Part shown: piece after piece, positions 15,915 to 22,529 of the stretch
Layout of the letters: the number at the start of each line of letters is the position of its first letter
Position numbering within the stretch: the stretch's first letter is position 1
Origin: a virus
DNA length: 39,869 bases
Direction: 5' to 3' (one strand)
IMG/VR virus record: IMGVR_UViG_3300030098_002311
Coordinates: 1-39,869 of that record
Program-made: the position numbers and the translations under genes
Notes under the pieces: generated by a model
Seen by the model: the letters and a program-made list of their open reading frames with translations, nothing else
Database searches by the model: none
What the model was told of the DNA's origin: nothing

Positions 15915-16766
15915 ATGGCTACAATAGATTTAGGCAAAATAAAAATGGTGTGGCGTGGTGCGTATGATAACGCAACTGCCTATACTCCAGATGATGTTGT
16001 TTCAAGCGGGGGAACAAGCTATATTTGCATCCTCGCATCAACTGGCAATGCTGTCACTAATACGACTTATTGGAATGTATTAGCTCAAGGTGGTACAGAT
16101 GTCGGAACAACTTTAACTACTGAGGGAGATATTTTATATCGAGACGGCAGCGGATTACAGCGTTTAGCAAAACCTGGTTCAACAATGTATTTACAAATGA
16201 CATCTGGTGGGGTTCCATCTTGGTCTGCTTTATCTTCAGATTTTGTAAAAATTGCTAGTGTAGATGTTTCAAGTGCAGTAGGAGAATTAGCATTTAATGA
16301 GCAATTTTCATCTACTTATAAAAAATATAAATTAATTTTTCAAAAATTTAGAGCATCTGCAAATAACAATGAATTAAGGTTAAGATTAAGAATAGGAACA
16401 ACAAATCAAACAGCGAATAATGAGTATTATTCAACTTATCATACTTCTTACTACAATGGCGCTAGTGGTGGTGTTAATAATTCTAATGACAAATTTGATC
16501 ATTGCAGAGTGTTAAACTGGAGCTTACCTCATACTTCTGGCAATAGAAGTTTTAATGGAGAAATAAATTTTTATGATCCACAAGAATATAGACCAGTTTG
16601 GGCTGGTTTAATCCACGGACACGAAAGAAATTTTGATAACATTTTAAATGCTACATTTGCTCATACTTACGATCAAGATGTAAATGTTGATGGATTTACT
16701 TTGTATTTAAGTGGTGGTGCAAATTTTATTGATGGAACAGCAACACTTTATGGAATTAAGGAGTAA
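15915..16766 (+). CDS. Receptor-binding fibre, cassette copy 1 (283 aa)
   Basis: Residues 1-95 (DLGKIKMVWRGAYDNATAYTPDDVVSSGGTSYICI...YWNVLAQGGTD-VGTTLTTEGDILYRDGSGLQRLAKPG) contain a chitin-binding-type (ChtBD3-like) WxxxxAYxxxDVVxxxGxxYxC module followed by the DILYRDGSGLQRL linker. Residues about 110-283 form an all-beta domain rich in aromatic and charged residues that ends at GTATLYGIKE. The first 95 residues are closely related to those of the fibre at 16991-17785, whereas the C-terminal domains differ. Likely an interchangeable receptor-binding protein. Confidence 0.7.
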   Translation: MATIDLGKIKMVWRGAYDNATAYTPDDVVSSGGTSYICILASTGNAVTNTTYWNVLAQGGTDVGTTLTTEGDILYRDGSGLQRLAKPGSTMYLQMTSGGVPSWSALSSDFVKIASVDVSSAVGELAFNEQFSSTYKKYKLIFQKFRASANNNELRLRLRIGTTNQTANNEYYSTYHTSYYNGASGGVNNSNDKFDHCRVLNWSLPHTSGNRSFNGEINFYDPQEYRPVWAGLIHGHERNFDNILNATFAHTYDQDVNVDGFTLYLSGGANFIDGTATLYGIKE

Positions 16767-16772
16767 TAAATT

Positions 16773-16991
16773 ATGACAAAAATAATAGTTATTGAACCAA
16801 ATAAAGAACCAGTACTTAGAGATATGACAGCAGATGAACAATCTGAACACGATAGCAGAATTGATAATACTGCTGAATTGGAAGTAGCTAAAAAACAAGC
16901 TGATATAGATTTAAAAGCTAGCGCAAAACAAAAATTAATAAACGGAGAGGCATTAACCGAGGATGAGGCTAATGTAATGGTAGGATTATAA
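16773..16991 (+). CDS. Small fibre-associated protein, cassette copy 1 (72 aa)
   Basis: An acidic 72-residue protein. Its C-terminus (LKASAKQKLINGEALTEDEANVMVGL) matches that of the protein at 17785-18048 (TKASAKAKLIAGEPLTQEEADTIVL). The KASAKAKLIAGE.LT.EEA..IV ending is very common in small proteins encoded after phage and prophage fibre genes. It may be an assembly factor or chaperone for the adjacent fibre; that is inference from linkage. Its stop overlaps the start of the second cassette (TAATG). Confidence 0.65.
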   Translation: MTKIIVIEPNKEPVLRDMTADEQSEHDSRIDNTAELEVAKKQADIDLKASAKQKLINGEALTEDEANVMVGL

Positions 16992-17785
16992 TGGCAACAC
17001 TAAATTTAGGCAGACTAAAACCAGTATTCAGAGGTTCGTGGAATAACGCAACATCTTACAGCGTTGATGATATTGTAGTTAGAAATAATCAATCTTATAT
17101 TTCTATTCAAGCTGGCACTAACCAGGATCCAGCAACTGCTACTGCTTACTGGACATTGATGGCTGCAGCGGGAACAGATGTCGGAGCTACACTTACAACT
17201 CAAGGCGATCTTTTATATCGAGATGGATCTGGATTACAGAGACTAGCAAAAGGTACAAGCGGTCAAGTTTTAAAACAAGGCACTAATCATCCCGAATGGG
17301 GAACTGATATTGGCGGAAAAATTGGTCAAGTTTTAAGCTCATCTGTGACTTCTGCTCAAAGTACAACTTCATCAAGCTGGACAGATATGACTGGAGGATT
17401 TTCAATAGCGATAACACCAGCATCAACAGCAAGTAAAATTTTATGGAGTTTCCACATTGCTGGAAATTCTAGCGACCAATATACAAAAGTTAAAATAGTT
17501 TATGGAGATGGTTCAGACTTAAACACTCAAGCCATTGGAGATGCTGCTGGAAGTAGAATTAGAGCAACTATTGGAGGTATATACAGCTCTGGTTCTGACA
17601 CGGGGGTACAATATTCAATGCAAGGATTAGATAGTCCCAACACAGCCTCATCTATTACATACAAATTACAATGGCAAATACCAGGAAGTAATACAACTTA
17701 TGTAAATAGAAGAAGTCACGATAACGATCATTCTGAAAATGACAGATCTCATTCAAGTATAACTTTAATGGAGGTATTAGCATAA
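16991..17785 (+). CDS. Receptor-binding fibre, cassette copy 2 (264 aa)
   Basis: Paralogue of the fibre at 15915-16766. Residues 1-95 (NLGRLKPVFRGSWNNATSYSVDDIVVRNNQSYISI...YWTLMAAAGTDVGATLTTQGDLLYRDGSGLQRLAKGT) align throughout with the first copy. From residue 96 it continues GQVLKQGTNHPEWG and then a different beta domain ending SHSSITLMEVLA. Shared base and different tip is the usual sign of receptor-range diversification. It overlaps both neighbouring genes by one base (TAATG). Confidence 0.7.
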   Translation: MATLNLGRLKPVFRGSWNNATSYSVDDIVVRNNQSYISIQAGTNQDPATATAYWTLMAAAGTDVGATLTTQGDLLYRDGSGLQRLAKGTSGQVLKQGTNHPEWGTDIGGKIGQVLSSSVTSAQSTTSSSWTDMTGGFSIAITPASTASKILWSFHIAGNSSDQYTKVKIVYGDGSDLNTQAIGDAAGSRIRATIGGIYSSGSDTGVQYSMQGLDSPNTASSITYKLQWQIPGSNTTYVNRRSHDNDHSENDRSHSSITLMEVLA

Positions 17786-18048
17786 TGTATCAACACGAGG
17801 CAATTTATCAATTATATCCTAATGTAAAATCAATCACAGAAAATGATGCTGCAGAAATTACTGCATTAGACCAAAATATGAACCCAGTTTCTATTGATAT
17901 GTCGGCAGTTAATACAAAAGCTGCTGAACTTCAAGCTGAGGCAGATGCTGAAAAACAAGCTAAAGAAGATACAAAAGCTAGTGCTAAAGCAAAATTAATT
18001 GCTGGCGAACCTCTTACTCAAGAAGAGGCAGATACAATAGTTTTATAA
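17785..18048 (+). CDS. Small fibre-associated protein, cassette copy 2 (87 aa)
   Basis: Paralogue of the 72-residue protein in the first cassette. The N-terminus (YQLYPNVKSITENDAAEITALDQNMNPVSIDMSAVNTKAAELQAE) differs, then an Ala/Lys/Glu helix leads to the shared SAKAKLIAGEPLTQEEADTIVL ending. It closes the fibre module; 25 nt separate it from the next gene, whose own ribosome site is TAGGAG. Confidence 0.65.
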   Translation: MYQHEAIYQLYPNVKSITENDAAEITALDQNMNPVSIDMSAVNTKAAELQAEADAEKQAKEDTKASAKAKLIAGEPLTQEEADTIVL

Positions 18049-18073
18049 AAATATTTACATTATAGGAGCTGCT

Positions 18074-18283
18074 ATGAAAATAGCCTTGGTTATGCTCATG
18101 TGTAGCACTTTCCATGGCTGCCTAGAGCCGTTCACAATGCCAACAACATACGATACTTATTACGATTGCCTCCAGGCTGGATACGATGAGGCTATTAATA
18201 AACAAAAAGAAATAGGGAGAGTTGAAACTAATAAGCATCAAATATTTATTAGGTTCAGCTGCAAGCCAATAAATGAAATCTAA
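18074..18283 (+). CDS. Small exported cysteine-containing protein (69 aa)
   Basis: A strong ribosome site (ATAGGAGC) precedes the ATG. Residues 1-16 (MKIALVMLMCSTFHGC) look like a short signal or lipoprotein-type segment, with Cys at 10 and 16. The mature part has YDTYYDCLQAGYDEAINK...VETNKHQIFIRFSCKPI, with two more cysteines that could pair. The DCL.AGY.EA pattern is common in small periplasmic proteins of marine phages. Placed before the lysis genes; a spanin-like role is possible but unproven. Confidence 0.55.
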   Translation: MKIALVMLMCSTFHGCLEPFTMPTTYDTYYDCLQAGYDEAINKQKEIGRVETNKHQIFIRFSCKPINEI

Positions 18284-18515
18284 AAGAAAAAAAATTACAT
18301 TAAAAGAATATGCAGAAGATAGAGCTGCATTAAGAATATCTTACCATGAGAAAGTCTGCGCTGAAAGAATGAAGACTTTATTTAAAGCGATAGATGCAAT
18401 GAGAAAAGATATATCTGAATTAAAAACATTTATGAACAGAGGTAAAGGAGCTGCTGCAATTATAATTTTAATTGGAGGTTTAATTGGCTCAATCTTTTAC
18501 TTCTTCCAGAAATAG
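18273..18515 (+). CDS. Membrane protein with N-terminal coiled coil, XhlA-like (80 aa)
   Basis: The charged helical N-terminus (about 1-58) is followed by one transmembrane helix (AAAIIILIGGLIGSIFYFF) and a short KQ-type tail. This layout equals that of XhlA-type lysis accessory proteins, which sit in the inner membrane and assist holin. It starts inside the preceding gene (11-nt overlap) and its 3' end overlaps the next gene by 32 nt. The lysis-block position supports the call, but XhlA homology is not demonstrable by eye. Confidence 0.55.
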   Translation: MKSKRKKITLKEYAEDRAALRISYHEKVCAERMKTLFKAIDAMRKDISELKTFMNRGKGAAAIIILIGGLIGSIFYFFQK

Positions 18516-18783
18516 AAAAACTGCTGCCAAAGGTTTAGAGACGGAGCTGCTAGCGCAAGCTAGATTTGCTGCTGATCCTAACCTGGTTGTCTTTACGCCT
18601 ACTGGTTCTAAGGGACCAATAGATCTACTGGTGCTTAACTTAACAACGGGAGAGTACACGGCTTATGATGTCAAGACACGAAACTTTAGAAAAAACGGAT
18701 CTAAGATACATCGAGCAAGAACAAAGGAGCAAAGGTTCTTTTTAGGTGTTAAAATTCTTAATTTTGATCCACAACAAACTTGA
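18484..18783 (+). CDS. PD-(D/E)XK nuclease-like protein (99 aa)
   Basis: TTG start chosen because GGAGGT lies 6 nt upstream. The sequence shows the compact nuclease core: a helix with E19/E21 (KGLETELLAQARF), then P39-T-G-S-K-G-P-I-D47-L-L-V and Y61-D62-V-K64-T, giving the E...D...D-x-K catalytic set of the PD-(D/E)XK superfamily, as in Holliday-junction resolvases and VRR/restriction-like enzymes. Possible jobs are resolving replication/packaging intermediates or degrading DNA. Its place between membrane and lysozyme genes is unusual. It overlaps the upstream gene by 32 nt. Confidence 0.65.
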   Translation: MAQSFTSSRNRKTAAKGLETELLAQARFAADPNLVVFTPTGSKGPIDLLVLNLTTGEYTAYDVKTRNFRKNGSKIHRARTKEQRFFLGVKILNFDPQQT

Positions 18784-18789
18784 GGAACT

Positions 18790-19227
18790 ATGGCAGATTA
18801 CAACGAGCTTAAAGAAAAGATTAAAAAACATGAGGGGTATAGAGATCATATCTACCTTGATAGCTTATCCATTCCTACTTTTGGTTATGGTCACATGGTG
18901 CTACCTACCGATGATCTTGTTAAAGATAAGCATTATCCTATTGAAGTTGCTGAGGAATATTTCGATAAAGATTTTAATATTGCTGTATCGGCAGCTGAGA
19001 AACTTATAGGAGATATTAATTTAAACCACATTCAAAAGTGCTGCATTATTCAAATGTGTTATCAGCTTGGTGGACCAAGAACATCCAAATTTAAAAAGAT
19101 GTGGCAAGCTCTAAAAGATGGAGACATCCAGGAGGCATCCGCACAAATTTTAGACAGCCAATGGAATAAGCAAACTCCTGGTCGATGCGCAGAAGTAGCA
19201 GCAGAAATGGCGAGTAGTAATATATGA
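18790..19227 (+). CDS. Endolysin, T4-lysozyme type muramidase (GH24, 145 aa)
   Basis: The catalytic triad of GH24 is present at the expected spacing: E15 in KKHEGYRD, D24 in YLDSL, T30 in PTFGYGH. The IPTFGYGH block and the C-terminal helix ending WNKQTPGRCAEVAAEM (cf. W....P.R......M) are typical. The length fits a single-domain lysozyme. No signal-arrest sequence is seen, so release should depend on a holin. It overlaps the holin gene by 4 nt (ATGA). Confidence 0.92.
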   Translation: MADYNELKEKIKKHEGYRDHIYLDSLSIPTFGYGHMVLPTDDLVKDKHYPIEVAEEYFDKDFNIAVSAAEKLIGDINLNHIQKCCIIQMCYQLGGPRTSKFKKMWQALKDGDIQEASAQILDSQWNKQTPGRCAEVAAEMASSNI

Positions 19228-19604
19228 TCCAATTCTTAGGTTTCTTAAAAAATCCTTTAGTAAAATTTGTAGCAAATAAAACTATGGGTGCAATTACCCA
19301 TAAGCTAGAAAAAGATAAAATAATAAAAGCTAAAGAACTTGAGGCAGCTAATAACCTGGATGTTAAAAAGGTTGAGGTACAGCTCGAACAAGTTAAGCAG
19401 CAAGAACACTCATTAAAAGATGAGTGGTTATGTTTATTTTTTACGCTGCTCATGGCTGCACATTTCATTCCAGCATTTCAGCCAGCTATGGATAAAGGCT
19501 GGGATATTCTTGGAAAAGCAGATCCTTACTTTTGGATAATAATTTTGACAATAGTTGGAGCATCTTTTGGTGTGACTACTATGAATAAATTAAAGAAAAA
19601 ATAG
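19224..19604 (+). CDS. Holin, GTA-type 3TM-holin-like (126 aa)
   Basis: A charged helical N-terminus is followed by two clear membrane segments (residues about 69-85, LCLFFTLLMAAHFIPAF; and 102-118, YFWIIILTIVGASFGVT). A third, weaker hydrophobic stretch is at 2-18. The DEWLCLFFTLL...PAFQPAMDKGW pattern resembles the 3TM holin family of gene transfer agents and alphaproteobacterial phages. It is encoded directly after the lysozyme with a 4-nt overlap, which supports a pore-forming lysis role in the inner membrane. Confidence 0.75.
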   Translation: MIQFLGFLKNPLVKFVANKTMGAITHKLEKDKIIKAKELEAANNLDVKKVEVQLEQVKQQEHSLKDEWLCLFFTLLMAAHFIPAFQPAMDKGWDILGKADPYFWIIILTIVGASFGVTTMNKLKKK

Positions 19605-19678
19605 GGGGGTATGTAGGTGCCAGACTACCTCGAGATCGCAGTCTCCGTGGCTCCTAGGAGCATATAGAATTATAATTT
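19605..19678 (+). other. GC-richer intergenic stretch with short inverted repeats
   Basis: This gap is much richer in G+C than its surroundings. It can form TAGGT/ACCTC-type, AGACT/AGTCT and a GCTCC-TA-GGAGC palindrome. No T-run follows, so it does not look like a simple terminator. A leader structure controlling the downstream small genes is one option; nothing proves it. Confidence 0.3.
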
Positions 19679-19822
19679 ATGGCTAGAATTAAGTTTGATG
19701 TAAATAAGCTGCCACATGAAAGGATCCCAAAAAAAACAAGTATTGGGAGGAGACCCAAATTTTCAAGTATGAATAAACATAAGAAGAGAACCTGGAAAGC
19801 TAAGAATAGAGGAGGGATGTAA
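19679..19822 (+). CDS. Basic micro-protein (47 aa)
   Basis: The ORF encodes 47 residues beginning MARIKFDVNKLPHERIPKK and continuing TSIGRRPKFSSMNKHKKRTWK to GGM. The LPHERIPKKTSIG......S.MNK.KKR..K pattern is one I associate with short conserved proteins of marine phages, and the coding frame fills the gap exactly. The stop overlaps the next ATG (TAATG) and the GGAGGG in its own 3' end serves as that gene's ribosome site. Strongly basic; function unknown. Confidence 0.7.
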   Translation: MARIKFDVNKLPHERIPKKTSIGRRPKFSSMNKHKKRTWKAKNRGGM

Positions 19823-20181
19823 TGAAAGTTTCAGAGAACTCGGTTATCAGTCTCCCAGTTAGAAATCTTTTAGCTTTATGCGCAGCTGTAGCAATGGGAA
19901 TTTTTGCATATACCGAGATTACTTCCAGGCTAACCAGCCTAGAAACTTCAAGAGAATTACACCAGGCAGATCTACTCAAGAAGTCTGAGCAGCTCCCAAC
20001 GGATCAAGAACAATTTATGCTGCTAGAACATATAGCGGGACAAGTAGAAAATATACAAAAAGAAATGGAAACAATGAGAAATAATAATGTCAATATAAAA
20101 TACGCTATGAAAGATATTGAAAAAATTAAAGAAAGTTTAGAGCAGCTCAAAGATAAAGTTAGAGCTAACGGGAGCCATTAA
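19822..20181 (+). CDS. Membrane-anchored coiled-coil protein (119 aa)
   Basis: The start is preceded by GAGGAGGG, though only about 6 nt away. Residues about 13-30 (VRNLLALCAAVAMGIFAY) form one transmembrane helix. The rest is a long helical region with heptad-like spacing (LTSLETSRELHQADLLKK, QVENIQKEMETMRNNN, MKDIEKIKESLEQLKDKV) that should lie in the periplasm or cytosol as a coiled coil. This is a recurring protein type in marine podoviruses near lysis genes. It may act in lysis or exclusion; no direct evidence. TAATG overlap with the next gene. Confidence 0.6.
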   Translation: MKVSENSVISLPVRNLLALCAAVAMGIFAYTEITSRLTSLETSRELHQADLLKKSEQLPTDQEQFMLLEHIAGQVENIQKEMETMRNNNVNIKYAMKDIEKIKESLEQLKDKVRANGSH

Positions 20182-20399
20182 TGGAGCAGATGGTTATAGC
20201 ACTTTTGATGATAGTAAATAATGAGATCAAGGAGGCTCGTATCCAAAGCTCATTAAGCGAATGCCTCAAAGGTAAGCGCCATGCTATGCGCCAGGTAAAG
20301 AACAATTCAAATGTTGTCTATTCTTGCATAAACACAAAGGCTGAGCTTGAGGAAAATATAGACGGGTCATTAACTATTAAAAAATTAATTATGGAATAA
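20181..20399 (+). CDS. Small protein with two cysteines, unknown function (72 aa)
   Basis: The start shares a base with the previous stop (TAATG). The N-terminus (MEQMVIALLMIVNNEIKEA) is mildly hydrophobic and could be an uncleaved signal. SSLSECLKGKRHAMRQ...NVVYSCINTKAELEEN has two Cys that might pair if exported. The KG.R.A.RQ......Y.C pattern recurs in small marine phage proteins of unknown role. Part of the small-gene string after the holin. Confidence 0.5.
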   Translation: MEQMVIALLMIVNNEIKEARIQSSLSECLKGKRHAMRQVKNNSNVVYSCINTKAELEENIDGSLTIKKLIME

Positions 20400-20581
20400 T
20401 GGTTAAGAAGACATGGAAAAAACCAGTATCAATAGTAATGGATATTGGACCATGTAAATACTGCAAAAAGGATATGGTTAATACTGACAGCTTTGTAGCT
20501 TTCGCAGATAAGACTAAAGCTCATTATGAGTGTATGCGCCTGGATGATGCTAAGAGAGCTGAGGATAAGACTTTTGAATAG
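20399..20581 (+). CDS. Small putative zinc-binding protein (60 aa)
   Basis: C-K-Y-C (residues about 19-22) and H-Y-E-C (about 42-45) give a CxxC...HxxC arrangement fit for one zinc ion, embedded in PCKYCKKDMVNTDSFVAFADKTKAHYECM. It is the last rightward gene of the late region; six bases after its stop the convergent tRNA gene begins. Function unknown; small zinc proteins of this kind often bind nucleic acid or protein. Confidence 0.55.
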   Translation: MVKKTWKKPVSIVMDIGPCKYCKKDMVNTDSFVAFADKTKAHYECMRLDDAKRAEDKTFE

Positions 20582-20586
20582 TGGTG

Positions 20587-20660
20587 TCTGGGCGGCTGGA
20601 TTTGAACCAGCGCTCCCCTGGTCCCAAACCAGGTGCGATACCAGACTTCGCTACGCCCAG
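20587..20660 (-). tRNA. tRNA-Pro (anticodon TGG)
   Basis: A complete cloverleaf of 74 nt on the minus strand: acceptor CTGGGCG/CGCCCAG (7 bp, perfect), D stem GCG/CGC, anticodon stem CCTGG/CCAGG with loop TTTGGGA (anticodon TGG), variable loop GGAGC, T stem GCTGG/CCAGC with loop TTCAAAT, discriminator A. CCA is not encoded directly after the discriminator (the DNA reads A-CACCA). It lies next to the integrase, so it is likely also the attachment-site homology: a phage carrying the host tRNA sequence can integrate there without destroying it. Confidence 0.93.
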
Positions 20661-20682
20661 GCAACAATTATTTAAAATTACG

Positions 20683-20700
20683 AGAGGATTATCAGAGGAT
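20683..20700 (+). repeat. Paired AGAGGAT direct repeats beside the tRNA (possible integrase arm sites)
   Basis: AGAGGAT occurs at 20683-20689 and 20694-20700, 11 bp apart. The 19-mer covering them (20682-20700) recurs exactly at 32169-32187 upstream of terL. A second pair is at 20880-20898. Spacing of one helical turn fits protein binding sites flanking an attP core. Confidence 0.5.
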
Positions 20701-20823
20701 TTCAGATATATCAACCGCAACTCTCTCAATAAAATCAATGCTTTTTTATGCGCATTTTTGTCAAGAATATCTATTCAATTTAAAATAGAAGTGTTGTAAA
20801 TACTAACTGGATGTATGATTTGT

Positions 20824-20846
20824 TCGATAGGTTCGAATACTATCGA
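20824..20846. repeat. Hairpin with tRNA T-arm-like loop
   Basis: TCGATAG (20824-20830) and CTATCGA (20840-20846) form a perfect 7-bp stem around GTTCGAATA. The GTTCGAAT loop resembles a tRNA T-loop, but no further tRNA structure surrounds it. It lies between the two AGAGGAT pairs, so it could be part of the integration site. Confidence 0.4.
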
Positions 20847-20879
20847 TATGTATTGGGGTTGTTAGCTTATTTAAGGGGT

Positions 20880-20898
20880 AGAGGATTTTTCAGAGGAT
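20880..20898 (+). repeat. Second AGAGGAT pair in the attachment region
   Basis: AGAGGAT at 20880-20886 and 20892-20898, 12 bp apart. The second copy overlaps the 5' arm of the terminator hairpin. Together with 20683-20700 it brackets the T-arm-like hairpin. Confidence 0.4.
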
Positions 20899-20921
20899 CA
20901 ATTTGATCCTCCTTTTTTTTT
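20893..20921 (+). terminator. Rho-independent terminator ending the rightward late region
   Basis: GAGGATC (20893-20899) pairs with GATCCTC (20905-20911), extendable through the AATTT loop, and is followed by C and nine T. The T-run is on the plus strand only, so it stops rightward transcription before it enters the integrase operon. Confidence 0.88.
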
Positions 20922-20929
20922 GCGTGTTA

Positions 20930-21100
20930 TTATCTTTTAGCGAATTTAACTATAGCATCTGGAAGTATATCTCCCTTGCTATCAAAATTATTTAGGTATT
21001 CTTGGTATAATTGCTGAACTCTCCAATCAGCATTAAAGGTAGGAACATGAGCCATCTCCAGGTGTAATTTAAAAAGGAGATAGCTCATGGGTTGCGCCAT
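20930..21100 (-). CDS. Small protein encoded after the integrase (56 aa)
   Basis: A 56-residue ORF starts on the last base of the integrase stop (TAATG) and reads MAQPMSYLLFKLHLEMAHVP, then TFNADWRVQQLYQEYLNNFD, then SKGDILPDAIVKFAKR. The composition is that of a folded helical protein, not random sequence, and the overlap indicates translational coupling to the integrase. It is the last gene of the leftward operon. I do not recognise a family; a role in excision control is conceivable from position alone. Confidence 0.65.
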   Translation of the reverse strand: MAQPMSYLLFKLHLEMAHVPTFNADWRVQQLYQEYLNNFDSKGDILPDAIVKFAKR

Positions 21101-22272
21101 TAGTTAAGGAGCATCTTATCAATGGCTGCAATTCTCTCAGACTTGTTATTGTCAAGATCTTTGTAATACCATTTATTTGGCGTATCCATATTGGACCAGC
21201 CAAATCTAAGCATGATTTGTTTGTCTGTTAAAACCATTTGATCTCTCAAATATGAGTAGCTGAATTTTCTGAATGGAGACATTCCATTCTGCCAAACTAT
21301 CCCACATCTCTTAGCTGCTCTCTGTATTCTCTTTTTTGCAGAGGCTTTAGTAATACCAAATAGCATTTTGTATTTACCTTGCTTTTTAGCAACTGAACAT
21401 TCCATCCAGTTTTTAAGCATGATTGCCAAACTTTTAGAGATCTCTATGGTTCTTTTAGAGCTAGCAGTTTTTAAGAAATTCTCTCTTAAATTATCCCATT
21501 TATCTAAGCTGTGATTTGTAGAGATAACAGCTGGTCTGCTTTTTAGATCTATATCTGAGTAAGTTAAACCTAACAGCTCATTCAATCTGCAGCCAGTTTC
21601 AGCAGCTGTTTGGAATAATACCTGGTTTAATGGATCTTGCTCAGCATTAACTATTTTTAAAACATCCTTATATTTAGGCTGCCATTTTGGTTTAGTATTC
21701 TCATCCTGGAAAAAGTTTTTGTTAAATTTCCAATTAAGAATAGCTGGATCAATAACCCATTTTCTGCCATGGCAATATCTAATAAACATTTTAAAGTTAG
21801 CAACAGCATCTTTGATTGCTTTTTTGCCTAGCTTTTTAGTGCCTCTGATTACCTCAGTTTTACCACCAGGAAGATTTTTAACTACCATTCCTTTAGAGCC
21901 TATAAGAGCTGGTATATAGCTTTTTTCAAAATCATAGAGGGTATAGTCGGTCATGAGCGATTTGCTTATGTGTGGCTCTATATGGTTCTTTATCATGCCA
22001 CAAATAACTAATCTAAACTCATGTGTCTTTAGCTCATCTTCCAATACATCTTTTTTATAGGCTTTAAAAGCTGTCTCAAAAGTAATCTTTTCGGGAGCTG
22101 CTAGGTGTGGTTCCATCTGTCTTAAACTTTCAGCAAATGAATACGCAGCTCTTTTTTGGTTTAGGTCATAAGTAGCTTTAAGATGTTTTTTTCCTTTGTC
22201 ATCTTTAACCATGACTTTAAACTTATAACCGCCAGCCATTTTTTTCTTTTCTACCCAAGCCATCTTAAGCAT
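21100..22272 (-). CDS. int: Tyrosine recombinase / phage integrase (390 aa)
   Basis: The N-terminal arm-binding part (YKFKVMVKDDKGKKHLKATYDLNQKRAAYSFAESL) and a core-binding helical part precede a catalytic domain. Visible catalytic residues: R229 (AETGCRLNELLGL), a Lys in the beta-hairpin (KTASSKRTIEI), R335 (SPFRKFSYSYLRDQ) and a tyrosine pair Y369/Y370 (NKWYYKD). The two histidines of the canonical box are replaced: S332 stands where HxxR has His, and W359 where LGH has His (W is tolerated in several recombinases). It should insert the phage at the tRNA-Pro locus. It overlaps the upstream gene by one base. Confidence 0.9.
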   Translation of the reverse strand: MLKMAWVEKKKMAGGYKFKVMVKDDKGKKHLKATYDLNQKRAAYSFAESLRQMEPHLAAPEKITFETAFKAYKKDVLEDELKTHEFRLVICGMIKNHIEPHISKSLMTDYTLYDFEKSYIPALIGSKGMVVKNLPGGKTEVIRGTKKLGKKAIKDAVANFKMFIRYCHGRKWVIDPAILNWKFNKNFFQDENTKPKWQPKYKDVLKIVNAEQDPLNQVLFQTAAETGCRLNELLGLTYSDIDLKSRPAVISTNHSLDKWDNLRENFLKTASSKRTIEISKSLAIMLKNWMECSVAKKQGKYKMLFGITKASAKKRIQRAAKRCGIVWQNGMSPFRKFSYSYLRDQMVLTDKQIMLRFGWSNMDTPNKWYYKDLDNNKSERIAAIDKMLLN

Positions 22273-22529
22273 TATTGCATACCCTCACTTTCTGCCATTC
22301 TTTTAAGATTTGGTTTAGCGAAAAAATCTCTGTAAGTTTCATAATTACAAACCATTAAGAAACCTGGATCATTAGTTTTTTCGATTTTAACTTTTCTCAC
22401 TTGACCCGCAGCCTCAGCATAATCCTTTATGAATTTTTGATGAGCCTCTGGAATTGAATTACCTTGGAAAGTTTTTTCCCTCCCAGGTAATTTATAAGTG
22501 CAAATATAATAGGGTGTTCCACCTGGCAT
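22272..22529 (-). CDS. Unknown small protein directly upstream of integrase (85 aa)
   Basis: The product (MPGGTPYYICTYKLPGREKTFQGNSIPEAHQKFIKDYAEAAG...) begins with a beta-hairpin-like stretch followed by an amphipathic helix, a layout seen in small DNA-binding or adaptor proteins. Its ribosome site, AAAGGAGG, lies in the end of the previous gene (repeated junction). It overlaps the integrase start by one base (TAATG). A recombination directionality role is possible because of the coupling, but no excisionase motif is visible. Confidence 0.6.
   Translation of the reverse strand: MPGGTPYYICTYKLPGREKTFQGNSIPEAHQKFIKDYAEAAGQVRKVKIEKTNDPGFLMVCNYETYRDFFAKPNLKRMAESEGMQ

Noticed and set aside
20581-20799. 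ORFs on both strands across the tRNA
   Set aside because: Translations of the tRNA and its flank; the cloverleaf explains the sequence.
20824-20846. Possible second tRNA from the T-arm-like hairpin
   Set aside because: No acceptor, D or anticodon arm can be built around it; kept only as a hairpin.
21719-21919. Plus-strand ORF within the integrase gene
   Set aside because: Antisense shadow of the integrase; no start signals.
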